11,093 nt of DNA from Zygnema cylindricum (GCA_037447655.1 JBBHKE010002711.1:1-11093); one strand, 5' to 3'. Counted from the stretch's first letter, positions 1 through 7,113 are shown. The notes: generated by a model not told the origin, from the letters alone. A program made the numbers and translations.

Positions 1-2
1 TG

Positions 3-357
3 GTTGCTCAGTCCATTATGGAGGCTGAGTACATGGCCTCTTGTTCTGCTGTGAAAGAGTTGATGTGGGTCAAATCCTTGATGCAAGAACTGGGGTATAT
101 GAAGGAGTGCATGAAGTGTTCTGTGATAATGAAGCAGCCATAGCAATTGCAGCCAATCCAAAACATCATTTTAAGGCTCAACATATGGACATAAGATTAA
201 GTTTTGTAAGAGAAAAAGTGGAGAATAAAATAGTGAATCTTGTATATAAATCTGATGAGAAATGGTGGTTGACATGATGACCAAACCTGTGCCCTCTCCA
301 AAGTTAAAATATTGTAGGGAAAAATGTGGATTAAAAGAAAAGTTAACATTAGACTAG
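3..357 (+). pseudogene. Copia RNase H C-terminus (element 1), frameshifted
   Basis: This is the C-terminal part of a Copia Pol polyprotein, the RNase H domain that removes RNA from RNA/DNA hybrids during reverse transcription. Visible motifs are MEAEYMASCSA (catalytic Glu), KELMWVKSL, VFCDNEAAIAI (catalytic Asp) and a DMMTKPVPSPK tail typical of the Copia RNase H end. The reading frame breaks twice. It starts in the frame of position 3, shifts near 100-110 before VYEGVHEVFCDN, and shifts again near 262-268, where one extra base precedes the tail. The tail then ends at TAG 355-357. It is partial at the left edge and cannot encode a working enzyme as read. Confidence 0.88.
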
Positions 358-370
358 AAAATAAAGGGAG
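358..370 (+). other. Polypurine tract of element 1
   Basis: A purine-rich run ending in aaagggag lies between the stop codon and the TG that opens LTR A. This is the expected place and composition for the RNase-H-resistant primer of plus-strand synthesis. Elements 2 and 3 have matching tracts (ttaggggag, aaggggag) just before their 3' LTRs. Confidence 0.8.
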
Positions 371-458
371 TGTTAAAATAAGTAGTTTTATTGTATTTTC
401 TAGGTCTACATTAATTAGCGGAAAACATACAAAGAAAATGTAGGTAGCCTGCCTCCAT

Positions 459-501
459 CTCTTTTCTCTCGCCCCCATACTTGTTGTAGTCACTGAAAGA
501 G
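459..501 (+). other. U3 hairpin with conserved loop (LTR A copy)
   Basis: The arm ctcttttc (459-466) faces gaaagag (495-501) across a loop containing cccatacttgttgtagtcact. The loop is nearly the same in LTRs B and C, while the arms differ but still pair. Here the pairing has one bulged T and merges into a GA-rich microsatellite (495-509), so this copy is the weakest of the three. Confidence 0.5.
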
Positions 502-549
502 AGAGAGAGCGATGGAGCCATGGCTGCCTCAGCTCCATGGGAAGGACTA

Positions 550-571
550 AAGAGTGACTTAAGTCACTCTT
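550..571. repeat. 22-bp perfect palindrome in LTR A
   Basis: The core agagtgacttaagtcactct (551-570) reads identically on both strands and gains one more matched pair on each side. It lies just before the tRNA-like module. I do not see it in LTRs B or C. No family is assigned. Confidence 0.7.
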
Positions 572-593
572 AACAAAAGGTTAAGTCCAGCAG

Positions 594-652
594 GACTCGA
601 ACCCCCGACCGGCAGAGCGCGGCGTAGCTGTTAGCTGTAACCAGTCGGTCGT
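594..652 (-). other. Antisense tRNA-like module in LTR A
   Basis: On the minus strand the B box GTTCGAGTC (602-594) matches the eukaryotic consensus GWTCRANNC perfectly, inside ggttcgagtcc. The flanks give a T-stem with four of five pairs. A D-arm-like stretch cgactggttacagc begins about 50 nt upstream (A-box region 652-641), resembling the tRNA word AACTGGTTAGAGC. No matching acceptor stem or clear anticodon arm is visible, so this is a tRNA-derived or tRNA-like relic, not a functional tRNA gene. It runs antisense to the LTR, as in copies B, C and E. Confidence 0.6.
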
Positions 653-792
653 AGAAGTCCGGTAGGAGATATAGGGTTTGATTAGTATTTAATCTATTGT
701 ACTATACAAAAATCATTTAACTAAACATCTTTACGGCATGCATAAATACAGTTTGATAAAGTACGAAGTACTATACTAATTGAAACGCATAT

Positions 793-829
793 CGCGCATT
801 TTGTTTCGACATCAAAACAAATATCGCGC
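793..829 (+). repeat. Imperfect inverted repeat in U3 (LTR A copy)
   Basis: The word gcgcattttgttt faces aaaacaaatatcgcgc across a short loop. LTR B has the equivalent inverted repeat (about 6652-6687) with arms of about 14 bp, and LTR C keeps a weaker version (about 8649-8683). It sits between the tRNA-like module and the G-box. It could be a hairpin in the 3' end of the genomic RNA or a factor-binding palindrome. Confidence 0.5.
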
Positions 830-940
830 AAGTATTTATTACGGCTGAGATTACATTTCACGTCAAATCTGACGGCGCACATCATCGCCGAAATCTCGGA
901 ATGGTCACTCTGGCATTTAGTGACGTGGCATGACCTGACG

Positions 941-1201
941 CCACGTGGAGAGACGACATTCGGTCGCAGGAATTCTGAGGAACGTACGGACGAGTGGAAA
1001 ATGGACACGCGTCTGCCTAATGGCCTTGTCGTACAGAGGCCGTACAGAAAGTACATCAGCAGTAGTACTTTCTGGTACTGTACAGTGTTCTGATTGGTTT
1101 GTACAGGCAGTAGATAGGGGCTGTGAGAGGAACTAGGAAAAACTAGGACTTAGGAAAAATCATGAAGATAGTCCTCTCTCTCTTTAAGAGTTTGTATAAA
1201 T
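941..1201 (+). promoter_or_regulatory. Pol II promoter block of LTR A
   Basis: Elements occur in the same order in LTRs A, B, C and E. They are a G-box in ccacgtgg (941-948), the inverted repeat gtacagaaagtac (1042-1054) with gtactttctggtac (1065-1078), an inverted CCAAT box attgg (1093-1097), and here a TATA box tataaat (1195-1201). G-boxes bind plant bZIP/bHLH factors, which suggests regulated LTR transcription. Order and spacing in four copies are seen directly; promoter activity is inferred. Confidence 0.6.
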
Positions 1202-1300
1202 TGGCATCTTTGCCACCCTATAACATATCGCCTGGTTGGGCGTTTTCAAAAATTTCTTTTTCTACGGACTGAAGAGAATCCAGGCTGCACAAGGGTGTAG
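1202..1300 (+). other. Stem-loop run downstream of TATA (LTR A)
   Basis: Short hairpins lie just after the TATA box, probably in R/U5. They are tggca-tctt-tgcca (1202-1215), cgcc-tggttg-ggcg (1229-1242) and ctgcac-aagg-gtgtag (1285-1300, with a G-T pair). Equivalent hairpins in B, C, D and E have different but still matching arms. The hairpin found between the second and last in other copies is degenerate here. Confidence 0.55.
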
Positions 1301-1422
1301 TCACATTGTTTGTTTTTGTACTTGTGTAGCAGTGGTTGCCATTGAAAGTGGGTTAGCTAATAATTATCTAGAGGCTTCCTATATTCTGTAGTCCAATAGA
1401 GGACACAAAATTGCATGCATAA

Positions 1423-2588
1423 CCAAGAAAAGAGCACTAAGTATGCAAACTACTAAAATATTTTTAAGGCCTAAAACAGGCCCCTAGGCAATGGTATCTA
1501 AAACTTGATGAATCCTTAACTAGCCTAGGATTTAAAAGGATAAGTTCAGATCACTATGTCTATGTTTTCAAAGGTGAGGATGGAATAGTGTACATAGCGG
1601 TGCATGTAGATGATTTACTATTAGTTAGCAAATCTATGGCTGAAATTAACAAAATTAAAATTGCTTTAAACTCACAGTTCGAGATAAAAGACCTCCGTGA
1701 GGCAAAATATATTTTGGGTATCCAAGTAGAGAGGGACAGAAATAAACAGATTAATTAAATTGACTCAAAGGGACTCTATTGGTAACATCTTAGATGAATA
1801 TGGAATGCAGGGGGCAAAAGGATGTGTAACACCAATGGAGTTTCGCCATAAGTTAGAGGGGGAAGAAACAAAACCAAGTGTAATTGTCAGTGAAATTTTT
1901 GAGTCAAAGAGGATGATCCTATGACACTATACCTTACAGACAGAGAGTGGGAAGTTTAATATATTTTATGAATCGTACTTGTCCGGATATTGCTGCAGCA
2001 GTTTGGGTACTAAGCAGAAGTCTAGAGAATTCGAGGAAATTTGACCGTGATACAGCAAGAAAAGTTTTAAGATACTTGGAAGGAACTAAAGACCTCAAAC
2101 TCACACTAGGCGGAGGTGAAGTTAAGCTGCAAACATGGAGTGGTGTAAGTTATGGTGACATGCCAAGCCGAAAATCCACCACGGGATTTATTCTGCAAAT
2201 AGGGAACAGGACGTGCTATTGGAGCAGCAAACTTCAAAAGGTCACGACACAATCGACGATGGAGTCAGAATATATGGCAACGAGCTCGACCCTCAAATAA
2301 CTCTTATGGGTGAAATCCATGTTGGAAAAATTGTGATACATGCAGGTTGGTCCACAGGTGATCTGGTGTGATAACTAGGCTGCCATTGCCATTGCTTCTA
2401 CCCCAAGTCACCACTTCAAAAGCAAGCACATAGATGTAAGATTACAATTTGTAAGAGAAAAGGTGTTCTCTAGAGTGATTAAATTATGTTATTTGCCTGA
2501 TGCAAAAATGATTACTGATATGCTCACTAAAGCTTTTCTTGCTCCAAAGGTGAAGTATTACACGGACGCAGTGGGACTAAGTGAATAG
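1423..2588 (+). pseudogene. Copia reverse transcriptase/RNase H (element 2), degenerate
   Basis: From 1423 the sequence reads KKEH, a stop, VCKLLKYF, a stop, then GLKQAPRQW, a Copia RT signature. The RT active-site region is VHVDDLLLVS (1600-1629); the usual Tyr before VDD is His here. LGIQVERDR follows, and then the frame breaks at about 1756 and again before 1947. RNase H begins at GSLIYFMNRTCPDIAAA and includes YLEGTKDLKLTLGG, MESEYMA, WCDN and DMLTKAFLAPKVKYY, ending at TAG 2586-2588. The first catalytic Asp of RNase H is Gly (WSGVSYGD, codon 2142-2144). In-frame stops interrupt the tail after STLK, EKL and WCDN. The element is old and inactive. Confidence 0.9.
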
Positions 2589-2737
2589 CTAAATTGTTGC
2601 ACTGCTATGCTGCCATACTGCGATAATCCAACATTGAGATGTAGTGGGACTGGGTGACTTGCTAATTTATATGTTGTTATGCTACGATGCTGCGCTAGTT
2701 CGTCACCGTAGCTGCGCCGGCATACTGAGTCTAAAGC

Positions 2738-2747
2738 TTTAGGGGAG
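2738..2747 (+). other. Polypurine tract of element 2
   Basis: The tract ttaggggag ends directly before the TG that starts LTR F. The 149 bases between the RNase H stop (2588) and this tract hold no coding signal and are the 3' untranslated part of element 2. Confidence 0.75.
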
Positions 2748-2898
2748 TGTTGTTTTTGGAAAGCTTTCACTCTCAGCAAATTAGTAGGACGGTGGAAATA
2801 TAGATCCATAGGGACAGGCCTCGTCGTCTGAAACACAGTGCAGGTTTTTGGAATGGTACCGACACCAGTAAGTACGTTTCACACATAGAGTGGAACAA

Positions 2899-3080
2899 CG
2901 CAACTGCGACGCAGACAGGTCAAGCGCAGGTGCGGTGATCTTTGATACGATTTCTACGAACAACACAGCTGCGACGGAACAAGACATAACGCAACTGCGG
3001 CTAATTTGGTATACGTCAACGCAGCTGCGACGAAGCTACAAATATTTGAATATGATCAAAAATTCAACTACGCAGCAGCG
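2899..3080. repeat. Six-copy palindromic decamer array (CGCAGCTGCG type) in LTR F
   Basis: Related decamers occur at 2899-2908 (cgcaactgcg), 2925-2934 (cgcaggtgcg), 2964-2973 (cacagctgcg), 2990-2999 (cgcaactgcg), 3020-3029 (cgcagctgcg) and 3071-3080 (cgcagcagcg). Start-to-start spacing is 26, 39, 26, 30 and 51 bases. The perfect form is a palindrome with an E-box core, CAGCTG. The array lies about 300-480 bp upstream of the LTR F TATA box, as expected for an enhancer of repeated factor-binding sites. Confidence 0.65.
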
Positions 3081-3378
3081 GTTGATATGAATCAAGCCAA
3101 TGGACGAGATTCATAAGGGAATAAACAAGTGACTCGCTGACATGTGCTTTGCAACAGCCGGCTACACTTATCCAGACAAGTTTCACTAAGCCGACGACAA
3201 GCATTTGAACAAATCACCTGTGTAGGATTCTTAATAATAGTGATTGTATAATGATAGATTAGTTTAGCGTGATTAGGAGCACTTGACCTTAGTGGAAGTT
3301 TAGGTTCTTTGGACATATCTCTCAAGGACACTTATATCGGCGGTACAGCACTATGAAATAGGAAAATTGAGTGTAGAG

Positions 3379-3385
3379 TATAAAA
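3379..3385 (+). promoter_or_regulatory. TATA box of LTR F
   Basis: The sequence tataaaa lies in gagtataaaacttagg, downstream of the decamer array. This is the only consensus-quality TATA box in this LTR. Transcription would start about 30 bases further on; that is inferred. Confidence 0.5.
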
Positions 3386-3649
3386 CTTAGGACGTAGAAC
3401 ATTTTATGTATCCAGACAGTGTAATCTGTAGACTGTTTTTGGGAAAATTCTGAGTTGCATATCTTGGTGTATGTTGGATCAATTGTGCTGAAACTTTGGG
3501 AGTGTTGAAAAGAAGTCATTATTATTCACTTCTTAATTTAAACTCTAGAGTGAAGATAGAGAGAGTCACCATGTCTGCCGCCATAGTCAGAAAGAAACAG
3601 GTAGACTGCCAGACAGATAGATAGATTACCAAAATGTTTACCTTGACAG

Positions 3650-3706
3650 GAATTAAACCTTGGCCTGCATAGTACTTTGTAGACGTATGCCTTGACCATT
3701 TGGGCA
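3650..3706 (-). other. Antisense tRNA-like module in LTR E
   Basis: On the minus strand, tgcccaaatgg (3706-3696) matches the tRNA A box at 10 of 11 positions. It sits in a D-arm-like gcccaaatggtcaaggc whose ends pair (GCC/GGC). The B-box-like gtttaattc (3658-3650) has one mismatch to GWTCRANNC. The boxes start 48 nt apart, normal for a tRNA gene. Acceptor and anticodon stems are not recognisable. It lies closer to the LTR start than in A, B and C, because LTR E is shorter at its 5' end. Confidence 0.55.
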
Positions 3707-3917
3707 TTAGCGAAAAAATACACGTATATGGTTTGGTAATTCATTGAAGTGTTACGCAAAACGTCACTTTCACTTAAACATACCAAATGTCATATATAAT
3801 CAAACGACGTTCGCGGACGCGAATCTAACTGTGTAAAATACATTATCGGACGGACGTTGTCCCTCCCGCCTAACCCGAATGAATATTCGGCGGCTTTTCG
3901 ACATAGCGGCACGCTGT

Positions 3918-4168
3918 GCCACGTGGCGATCCATCATTAGACGCCGGAAAGGATGGGAGGAGGAACGATGGCTCCCAAATTGACAAGTGTCAACTAGAAG
4001 GCCATGTTGTACAAAGGCCGTACAAGAAGTACAATCGGCCACTGTACCTTCATGTACTATACACTCTTTTGATTGGCCTAGGGTAGAGTAGTATGTAGTT
4101 GTGAGTAGAAGTTAAGAGACTTAGCGTGTTTGAGGCTCCTCTCTCCAGATGACCTTTTGTATTTATAG
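3918..4168 (+). promoter_or_regulatory. Pol II promoter block of LTR E
   Basis: It holds a G-box in gccacgtggc (3918-3927), the inverted repeat gtacaagaagtac (4020-4032) with gtaccttcatgtac (4044-4057), an inverted CCAAT box attgg (4072-4076) and a TATA-like tttatag (4162-4168). Order and spacing match LTR A although much of the surrounding sequence has diverged. Confidence 0.55.
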
Positions 4169-4265
4169 GCCATCTTTGGCCAGCCATAACTAACTGCTCA
4201 GGGGAGCAAATTCAGTGATTCTTTTTGCGTTTGACTCAACGGAGTCTTGTCCTCACAGGGGTGAG
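4168..4265 (+). other. Stem-loop run downstream of TATA (LTR E)
   Basis: There are four hairpins: ggcca-tctt-tggcc (4168-4181), tgctc-aggg-gagca (4195-4208), gactc-aacg-gagtc (4233-4246) and ctcac-aggg-gtgag (4252-4265). Each has a perfect 5-bp stem and a 4-nt loop. The first and last stems differ from those of LTRs A and C at both arms together. Confidence 0.6.
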
Positions 4266-4490
4266 AGTGGTTAGAGTTTTCGTGTGCCTAGGTGGCATCT
4301 ATTTAGTGAGAAAGTGGAAGGGGCAAATATTATCCTAGAGGCTTTGCATAGGATGCTCATTCTATGGGATAATGGAGACCACAGAATTTCAAGGAGTTGT
4401 CAGACTTTGTGATATACTTTATTGTGGTATAGTTTGAAGCATTTTAGACCTTTGTGTCACCTTTATTGAGCTGTAGAAAGCAACTTTTGA

Positions 4491-4580
4491 GTAGGATTCT
4501 TAATAAGCTTCTGTGGGTGAATGATGTCTACTTCTAGTACTACTGCTGCTGCTTCACCTGGTCTAGTGGTCGTAGAATAA
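4491..4580 (+). other. Leader-like segment with a short ATG-ATG frame
   Basis: The word gtaggattcttaataa (4491-4506) is repeated exactly at 3222-3237, and resemblance continues weakly to a shared aatgat. Here it leads into a 19-codon frame from ATG 4521 to TAA 4578-4580, reading MMSTSSTTAAASPGLVVVE. A low-complexity Ser/Thr/Ala start after a double ATG resembles the beginning of a Copia Gag, and gag of element 3 also starts with a double ATG. That resemblance is only suggestive. Confidence 0.25.
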
Positions 4581-5297
4581 CAGGTAACGGTATCAGGTAA
4601 CTGTTTGTGACATTTGGATTGGGGAGCTTTTAAATTTTTTTTTCACCTAGCATCAACTTCGATATACCGCGGTGCAAAACATAACGAATTATTGGCCGAT
4701 ATATCTCAAAAATATTACGATATTAACCTCCTTAATGTATCGAAGCAATATATCGATTATCGGGTACTCAAATTTAGGTACACATCAAACATTGACTCGG
4801 GGCCTTCGATACACAATACTACTTAAAATGACCTCGGAGGTAATTTGAGTAGAATTTTGTCGATGAGCTGGAGGGACACGAAAGTGGGTCGAAACGTGCG
4901 AGATGACAAAATGCAGCACATCGACGCAAGTTCTGTTGTGGTAATTTCAATTTTTTGGTACGGTTGCGGATTCTCTTGTTGAGGGCTAAGGGTGTGTGCC
5001 CATGTGTTTAAATAAGGGTTTTTTCCCATCGTTTTCACACAAAATGGGACTTACAACGAGAATATCTTACGCTGTACAAAAAATGGGCAATAACCAATGT
5101 ACATTTTGCGTCATCTTGGAACTTGGATGGTACGTCAATTTGGCGTTATTATCAATGTGATCCGCTTCCACGTCACACCGGCTTATCATCAAACTTGTAC
5201 TGAAATCAAATCTTGACCTGATTTTAATTAAAATAATACCATATTAACGAATAGCAAAACAGTATTACACGAGTGAAACTTCTTCAAATAGTTTTGA

Positions 5298-6029
5298 ACG
5301 AGGGATAATACACGCTATTTTTTTCCATGCTCATCACGCGCATGTACGTACGAAAATGACAAGCATGTACGGAAAAAAAGTTGTTAAGGTCTCAGACCTC
5401 CACTTTTATTTATGGGTCCTTTGCAGAAGTTTAGGTGGTCCTCGTCTCTCTCCCCTTTTCTCACTCGACCGCTCCTCTTTCTTTCCAGACGTCTACAATG
5501 GTCACCATTTTTTTTAGACCCCACCAATTTTAGAAAGTTTTCTATTCGTCTACGTTTCATTTCGTACTCAACCGCATATTTTGTAGACGTCTATTGTTAC
5601 ATATTTGAAGTAATGAAGGTGCAAGTAACGATTGATATAGGGTACGTCCCCATGTATTAAAGTATCTACTTTTCTCTGTCTTTTAGCCCTAAAATTCAGG
5701 GAACTTTGACAAAAACTTTAGCCGTACGAGAAAATCATTTTTACCAACAAGAGTGAACGTCAATTCATACTTAGGATGTACGACGTATTTGTCATCGTGT
5801 GAACGCATTTTGGCGTTTCTCCCTTTTCGACCCCCGGGCAAGAGAATCCAGCCCAAAAAAATACTTCATTCAAAATCTCCTCAAAGGGGTGATTTTAGTT
5901 CAAGTTCTTCCCAAACAACGAATGAAAAACAACCCTCGCACGCGCCAGAAGAGTGAGAAAATTTAAGGACGAGAGAGATTACTCGCTATTTTTCTTCGTG
6001 CCCGTCACGCGCAGGTACAAAAATAAAAT
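5298..6029 (+). repeat. Diverged direct repeat pair (5298-5357 and 5969-6029)
   Basis: The two copies share cgctattttt and tcacgcgca and about three quarters of their bases by eye over 50 bp. A weaker match continues downstream (tttatttatgggtcc at about 5405 and ttttatgggttcc at about 6030). The second copy ends close to LTR B. Possible explanations are the ends of a small unrecognised transposon, a local duplication or a dispersed repeat. Confidence 0.5.
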
Positions 6030-6210
6030 TTTATGGGTTCCATTTCCACACAGAAATCGCAGACCTAAAGAAGTTGCAACTCTGAGACCTCTATAGGTCC
6101 TCAAAGTAGGCAGCTCACACGAAGCTAAAAGATAACCCTGACCCCTTTGTGTTTCAGCAAGAATAACTGCCACCTTGGCAGACAAAAAATCTGACCACCT
6201 GTGAAGCAAA

Positions 6211-6289
6211 GACTTCTTTGAGTCTATAGCAAAAAGAATCTCTGAATTTGCTCCCCTGAGCAGTAAGTTATGGATGGTCAAAGTTGACC
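6211..6289 (-). other. Stem-loop run in LTR B
   Basis: In element orientation: ggtca-actt-tgacc (6289-6276), tgctc-agggg-agca (6262-6249) and gactc-aaag-aagtc (6224-6211, one mismatched pair). These correspond to the first three hairpins of LTR E. The fourth is poorly kept here. Confidence 0.5.
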
Positions 6290-6383
6290 TTTTGTAGAGA
6301 AGCTCTCTGGAATAGAGGGTCCTATCTACCAAATATTCCTAAGTCCTATCTCTCTCTAAAAATCCATCTACTGAAGTACAGCA

Positions 6384-6539
6384 CCAATGAAAATACTGTA
6401 TCGTACAGAAAGGTACAGGTGCCAGTGTACTTTCTGTACGACCATTGTACGACATGGCCAACCAGCCGACACATGTCATATCTGGATTCGTTCTTGAAAT
6501 CCTTGGAGATGCCGTAATCAAATGTTGTCGTGCCACGTG
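6384..6539 (-). promoter_or_regulatory. Promoter block of LTR B
   Basis: Element orientation is minus. It holds a G-box cacgtg (6539-6534), the inverted repeat gtacagaaagtac (6439-6427) with gtacctttctgtac (6416-6403), and an inverted CCAAT box (6388-6384). I see no good TATA box downstream; the equivalent position reads ttctctacaaaag. Confidence 0.55.
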
Positions 6540-6829
6540 TCAATCAATGTGTTGGTGACCAAAAACCGCAGAAACCTTATTCCGCGATCTCAACATCTTT
6601 CGCGGTCGTCCGATCAAGACCGGATTTTAATCGTAGCCGTCATAAATCATTGCGCAATATTTGTTTCGCTGTTGAAACAAAATGCGCGGTATCCGTTGCG
6701 TATTCGTAGTGTCCTCCATACTTTACAAATCTGTGTCCATGCGGGACGTCTATAGTTTCAGTTAAATGTATTTTTTCACGCGTCACAGTTGAAATATTTG
6801 TTAAACCCTATACGTCTCAGCACCGATCC

Positions 6830-6896
6830 TAGACCAGTAGGATAAAGCTAACCGCTATCGGCTAGCTTGACAGACGGTAGGTACCAGGATCAAATC
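6830..6896 (+). other. Antisense tRNA-like module in LTR B
   Basis: On the + strand (antisense to this LTR), tagaccagtagg (6830-6841) matches the tRNA A box except one base and continues into a D-arm-like ataaagc. The B box gatcaaatc (6888-6896) matches GWTCRANNC perfectly. It sits in a perfect T-arm: five-base stem ccagg/cctgg around a seven-base loop. The boxes start 58 nt apart. A 10-bp inverted repeat cttgacagac/gtctgtcaag (6866-6875 and 6900-6909) encloses the T-arm and acts as an acceptor-like stem, but its 5' half lies after the D-arm region, so this is a compact tRNA-like fold and not a normal cloverleaf. Confidence 0.65.
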
Positions 6897-6985
6897 CTGG
6901 GTCTGTCAAGTTCCCTTTTAGTAAATCTACTAAAGCATCTGCGTGTCTCTCTTTGGGTAGCACAGGAAGCCATGGCTCTATCTCC

Positions 6986-7029
6986 CTCTTCAACCTTTAG
7001 TGACTGCGACAAGTGTGGGAGCTGAAGAG
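6986..7029 (-). other. U3 hairpin with conserved loop (LTR B copy)
   Basis: In element orientation the arm ctcttcagct (7029-7020) pairs with ggttgaagag (6995-6986) over ten positions, including two G-T pairs. The loop holds cccacacttgtcgcagtca. LTR C has the same loop but arms ctctccaact/agttggagag, so a T-A pair here is a C-G pair there. Confidence 0.6.
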
Positions 7030-7113
7030 AGGAGTTAGAGGCAGACTGCCTCGGCTTCTTTTTTGCAATTTATTTAGACCTAGAAAATACTAAAAGAACC
7101 ATTAATTTCTACA

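Larger units (their letters stand above)
1..1415 (+). mobile_element. Element 1: 3' end of a Copia LTR retrotransposon
   Basis: This is the right-hand end of a Copia element that continues beyond the left edge of the window. In order it shows the RNase H C-terminus, a polypurine tract and a full 3' LTR ending in TTGCA at 1415. The bases immediately after 1415 continue as reverse transcriptase of a different Copia element, so element 1 is nested in element 2. The RNase H sequence is close to that of element 3 on the other strand (both have the MEAEYMASCSA stretch), so elements 1 and 3 belong to the same or sister families. The 5-bp target duplication would begin at 1416 (tgcat); its partner lies outside the window. 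Confidence 0.85.
371..1415 (+). repeat. LTR A, complete 3' LTR of element 1 (1045 bp)
   Basis: The LTR opens TGTTAAAATAAGTAG right after the polypurine tract and closes gaggacacaaaattgca. It aligns along its length with LTRs B (1039 bp) and C (1058 bp): the same start, shared words tattttctaggt and acttgttg-agtcact, and an ending comparable to gaggtctcagagttgca of B and D. It carries an antisense tRNA-like module, a telobox (tagggttt, 672-679), an inverted repeat at 793-829, a G-box, a GTAC inverted repeat, an inverted CCAAT box, a TATA box and a stem-loop run. The open reading frames on both strands here (721-1056 and 945-1136) are chance frames inside the LTR. It is the most diverged of copies A, B, C and D. 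Confidence 0.85.
1416..3502 (+). mobile_element. Element 2: older Copia element, 3' half
   Basis: This second Copia lineage is interrupted on its left by element 1. It contains the end of RT, RNase H, a 3' untranslated stretch (2589-2737), a polypurine tract (2738-2747) and the start of its 3' LTR (LTR F, from 2748). Its RNase H differs clearly from that of elements 1 and 3 (MESEYMATSSTLK against MEAEYMASCSA), so it is a separate family. Its 5' half must lie beyond the left edge, outside element 1. The right boundary is uncertain because LTR F cannot be closed with confidence. Confidence 0.7.
2748..3502 (+). repeat. LTR F, start of the 3' LTR of element 2 (right end uncertain)
   Basis: It opens TGTTGTTTTTGG straight after the polypurine tract. 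It shares no obvious sequence with LTRs A to E apart from the first bases. It contains an array of cgcagctgcg-type decamers (2899-3080) and a good TATA box, tataaaa (3379-3385), so LTR sequence probably extends to at least about 3400. I cannot find a convincing terminus before LTR E starts at 3503. LTR F may continue after LTR E (from about 4392), or may end earlier. The open reading frames here, all under 100 residues, resemble nothing I know. Confidence 0.5.
3503..4391 (+). repeat. LTR E, 889-bp relative of LTRs A-D, probably solo
   Basis: It opens TGTTGAAAAGAAG and closes tggagaccacagaatttca, matching the ends of LTR C. Between them it carries the family order: antisense tRNA-like module, G-box, GTAC inverted repeat, inverted CCAAT box, TATA-like site and stem-loop run. 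The five bases before it (gggag, 3498-3502) and after it (aggag, 4392-4396) agree at four of five positions, suggesting a target duplication and hence a solo LTR. An alternative is that gggag is a polypurine tract and LTR E ends a truncated element. No primer-binding site like that of element 3 follows it. Confidence 0.65.
4392..6074. other. Stretch without a recognisable gene, between LTR E and LTR B
   Basis: No protein here resembles a family I know. The longest open reading frames are 60-80 residues, on both strands, and look like chance. Visible structure: a leader-like stretch at 4490-4580; AT-rich sequence with cgatat-type words around 4660-4765; a 12-bp inverted repeat agacgtctacaa (5487-5498) and ttgtagacgtct (5581-5592); and a diverged direct repeat (5298-5357 and 5969-6029). 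The segment may be the target of element 3, or further unrecognised transposon remains. Confidence 0.6.
6075..7113 (-). repeat. LTR B, complete 3' LTR of element 3 (1039 bp)
   Basis: In element orientation it opens TGTAGAAATTAATGG at 7113, just after the polypurine tract, and closes ctcagagttgca at 6075. It is the clearest copy of the family: U3 hairpin with conserved loop (6986-7029), tRNA-like module (6830-6896), telobox AAACCCTA (6803-6810), G-box (6534-6539), GTAC inverted repeat and stem-loop run. Near its start is also a perfect hairpin, gaggca-gtc-tgcctc, matched by gaggca-ttg-tgcctc in LTR C. The 117-residue minus-strand frame at 5979-6332 and the other small frames are chance frames in repeat sequence. 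Confidence 0.85.

Noticed and set aside
594-652. A functional tRNA gene in LTR A (minus strand)
   Set aside because: The B box is perfect, but no pairing acceptor stem, clear anticodon arm or complete cloverleaf can be drawn, so I call it tRNA-like only.
721-1136. Open reading frames of 111 and 63 residues on opposite strands
   Set aside because: They lie wholly inside LTR A, overlap each other and show no domain or family likeness.
2899-3080. CRISPR-like array
   Set aside because: The repeats are 10 bp, imperfect and irregularly spaced, in a eukaryotic LTR. An enhancer array fits better.
4425-4430. Canonical plant primer-binding site (tggtat...) after LTR E
   Set aside because: Only the first six or so bases match and it lies over 30 bases past the LTR end, which is too weak and misplaced.
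4968-5849. Inverted similarity around ggattctcttg (4968-4978) and caagagaatcc (5839-5849)
   Set aside because: Only 11 bases match exactly; the surrounding resemblance is patchy and could be chance in biased sequence.
5412-5956. Two + strand frames of 82 and 67 residues
   Set aside because: They have low complexity or AT-driven composition, no recognisable motif and no conserved neighbour context. They are likely chance frames.
5979-6332. 117-residue minus-strand frame
   Set aside because: It lies mostly within the U5 end of LTR B, and equivalent frames in LTRs C and D are broken.
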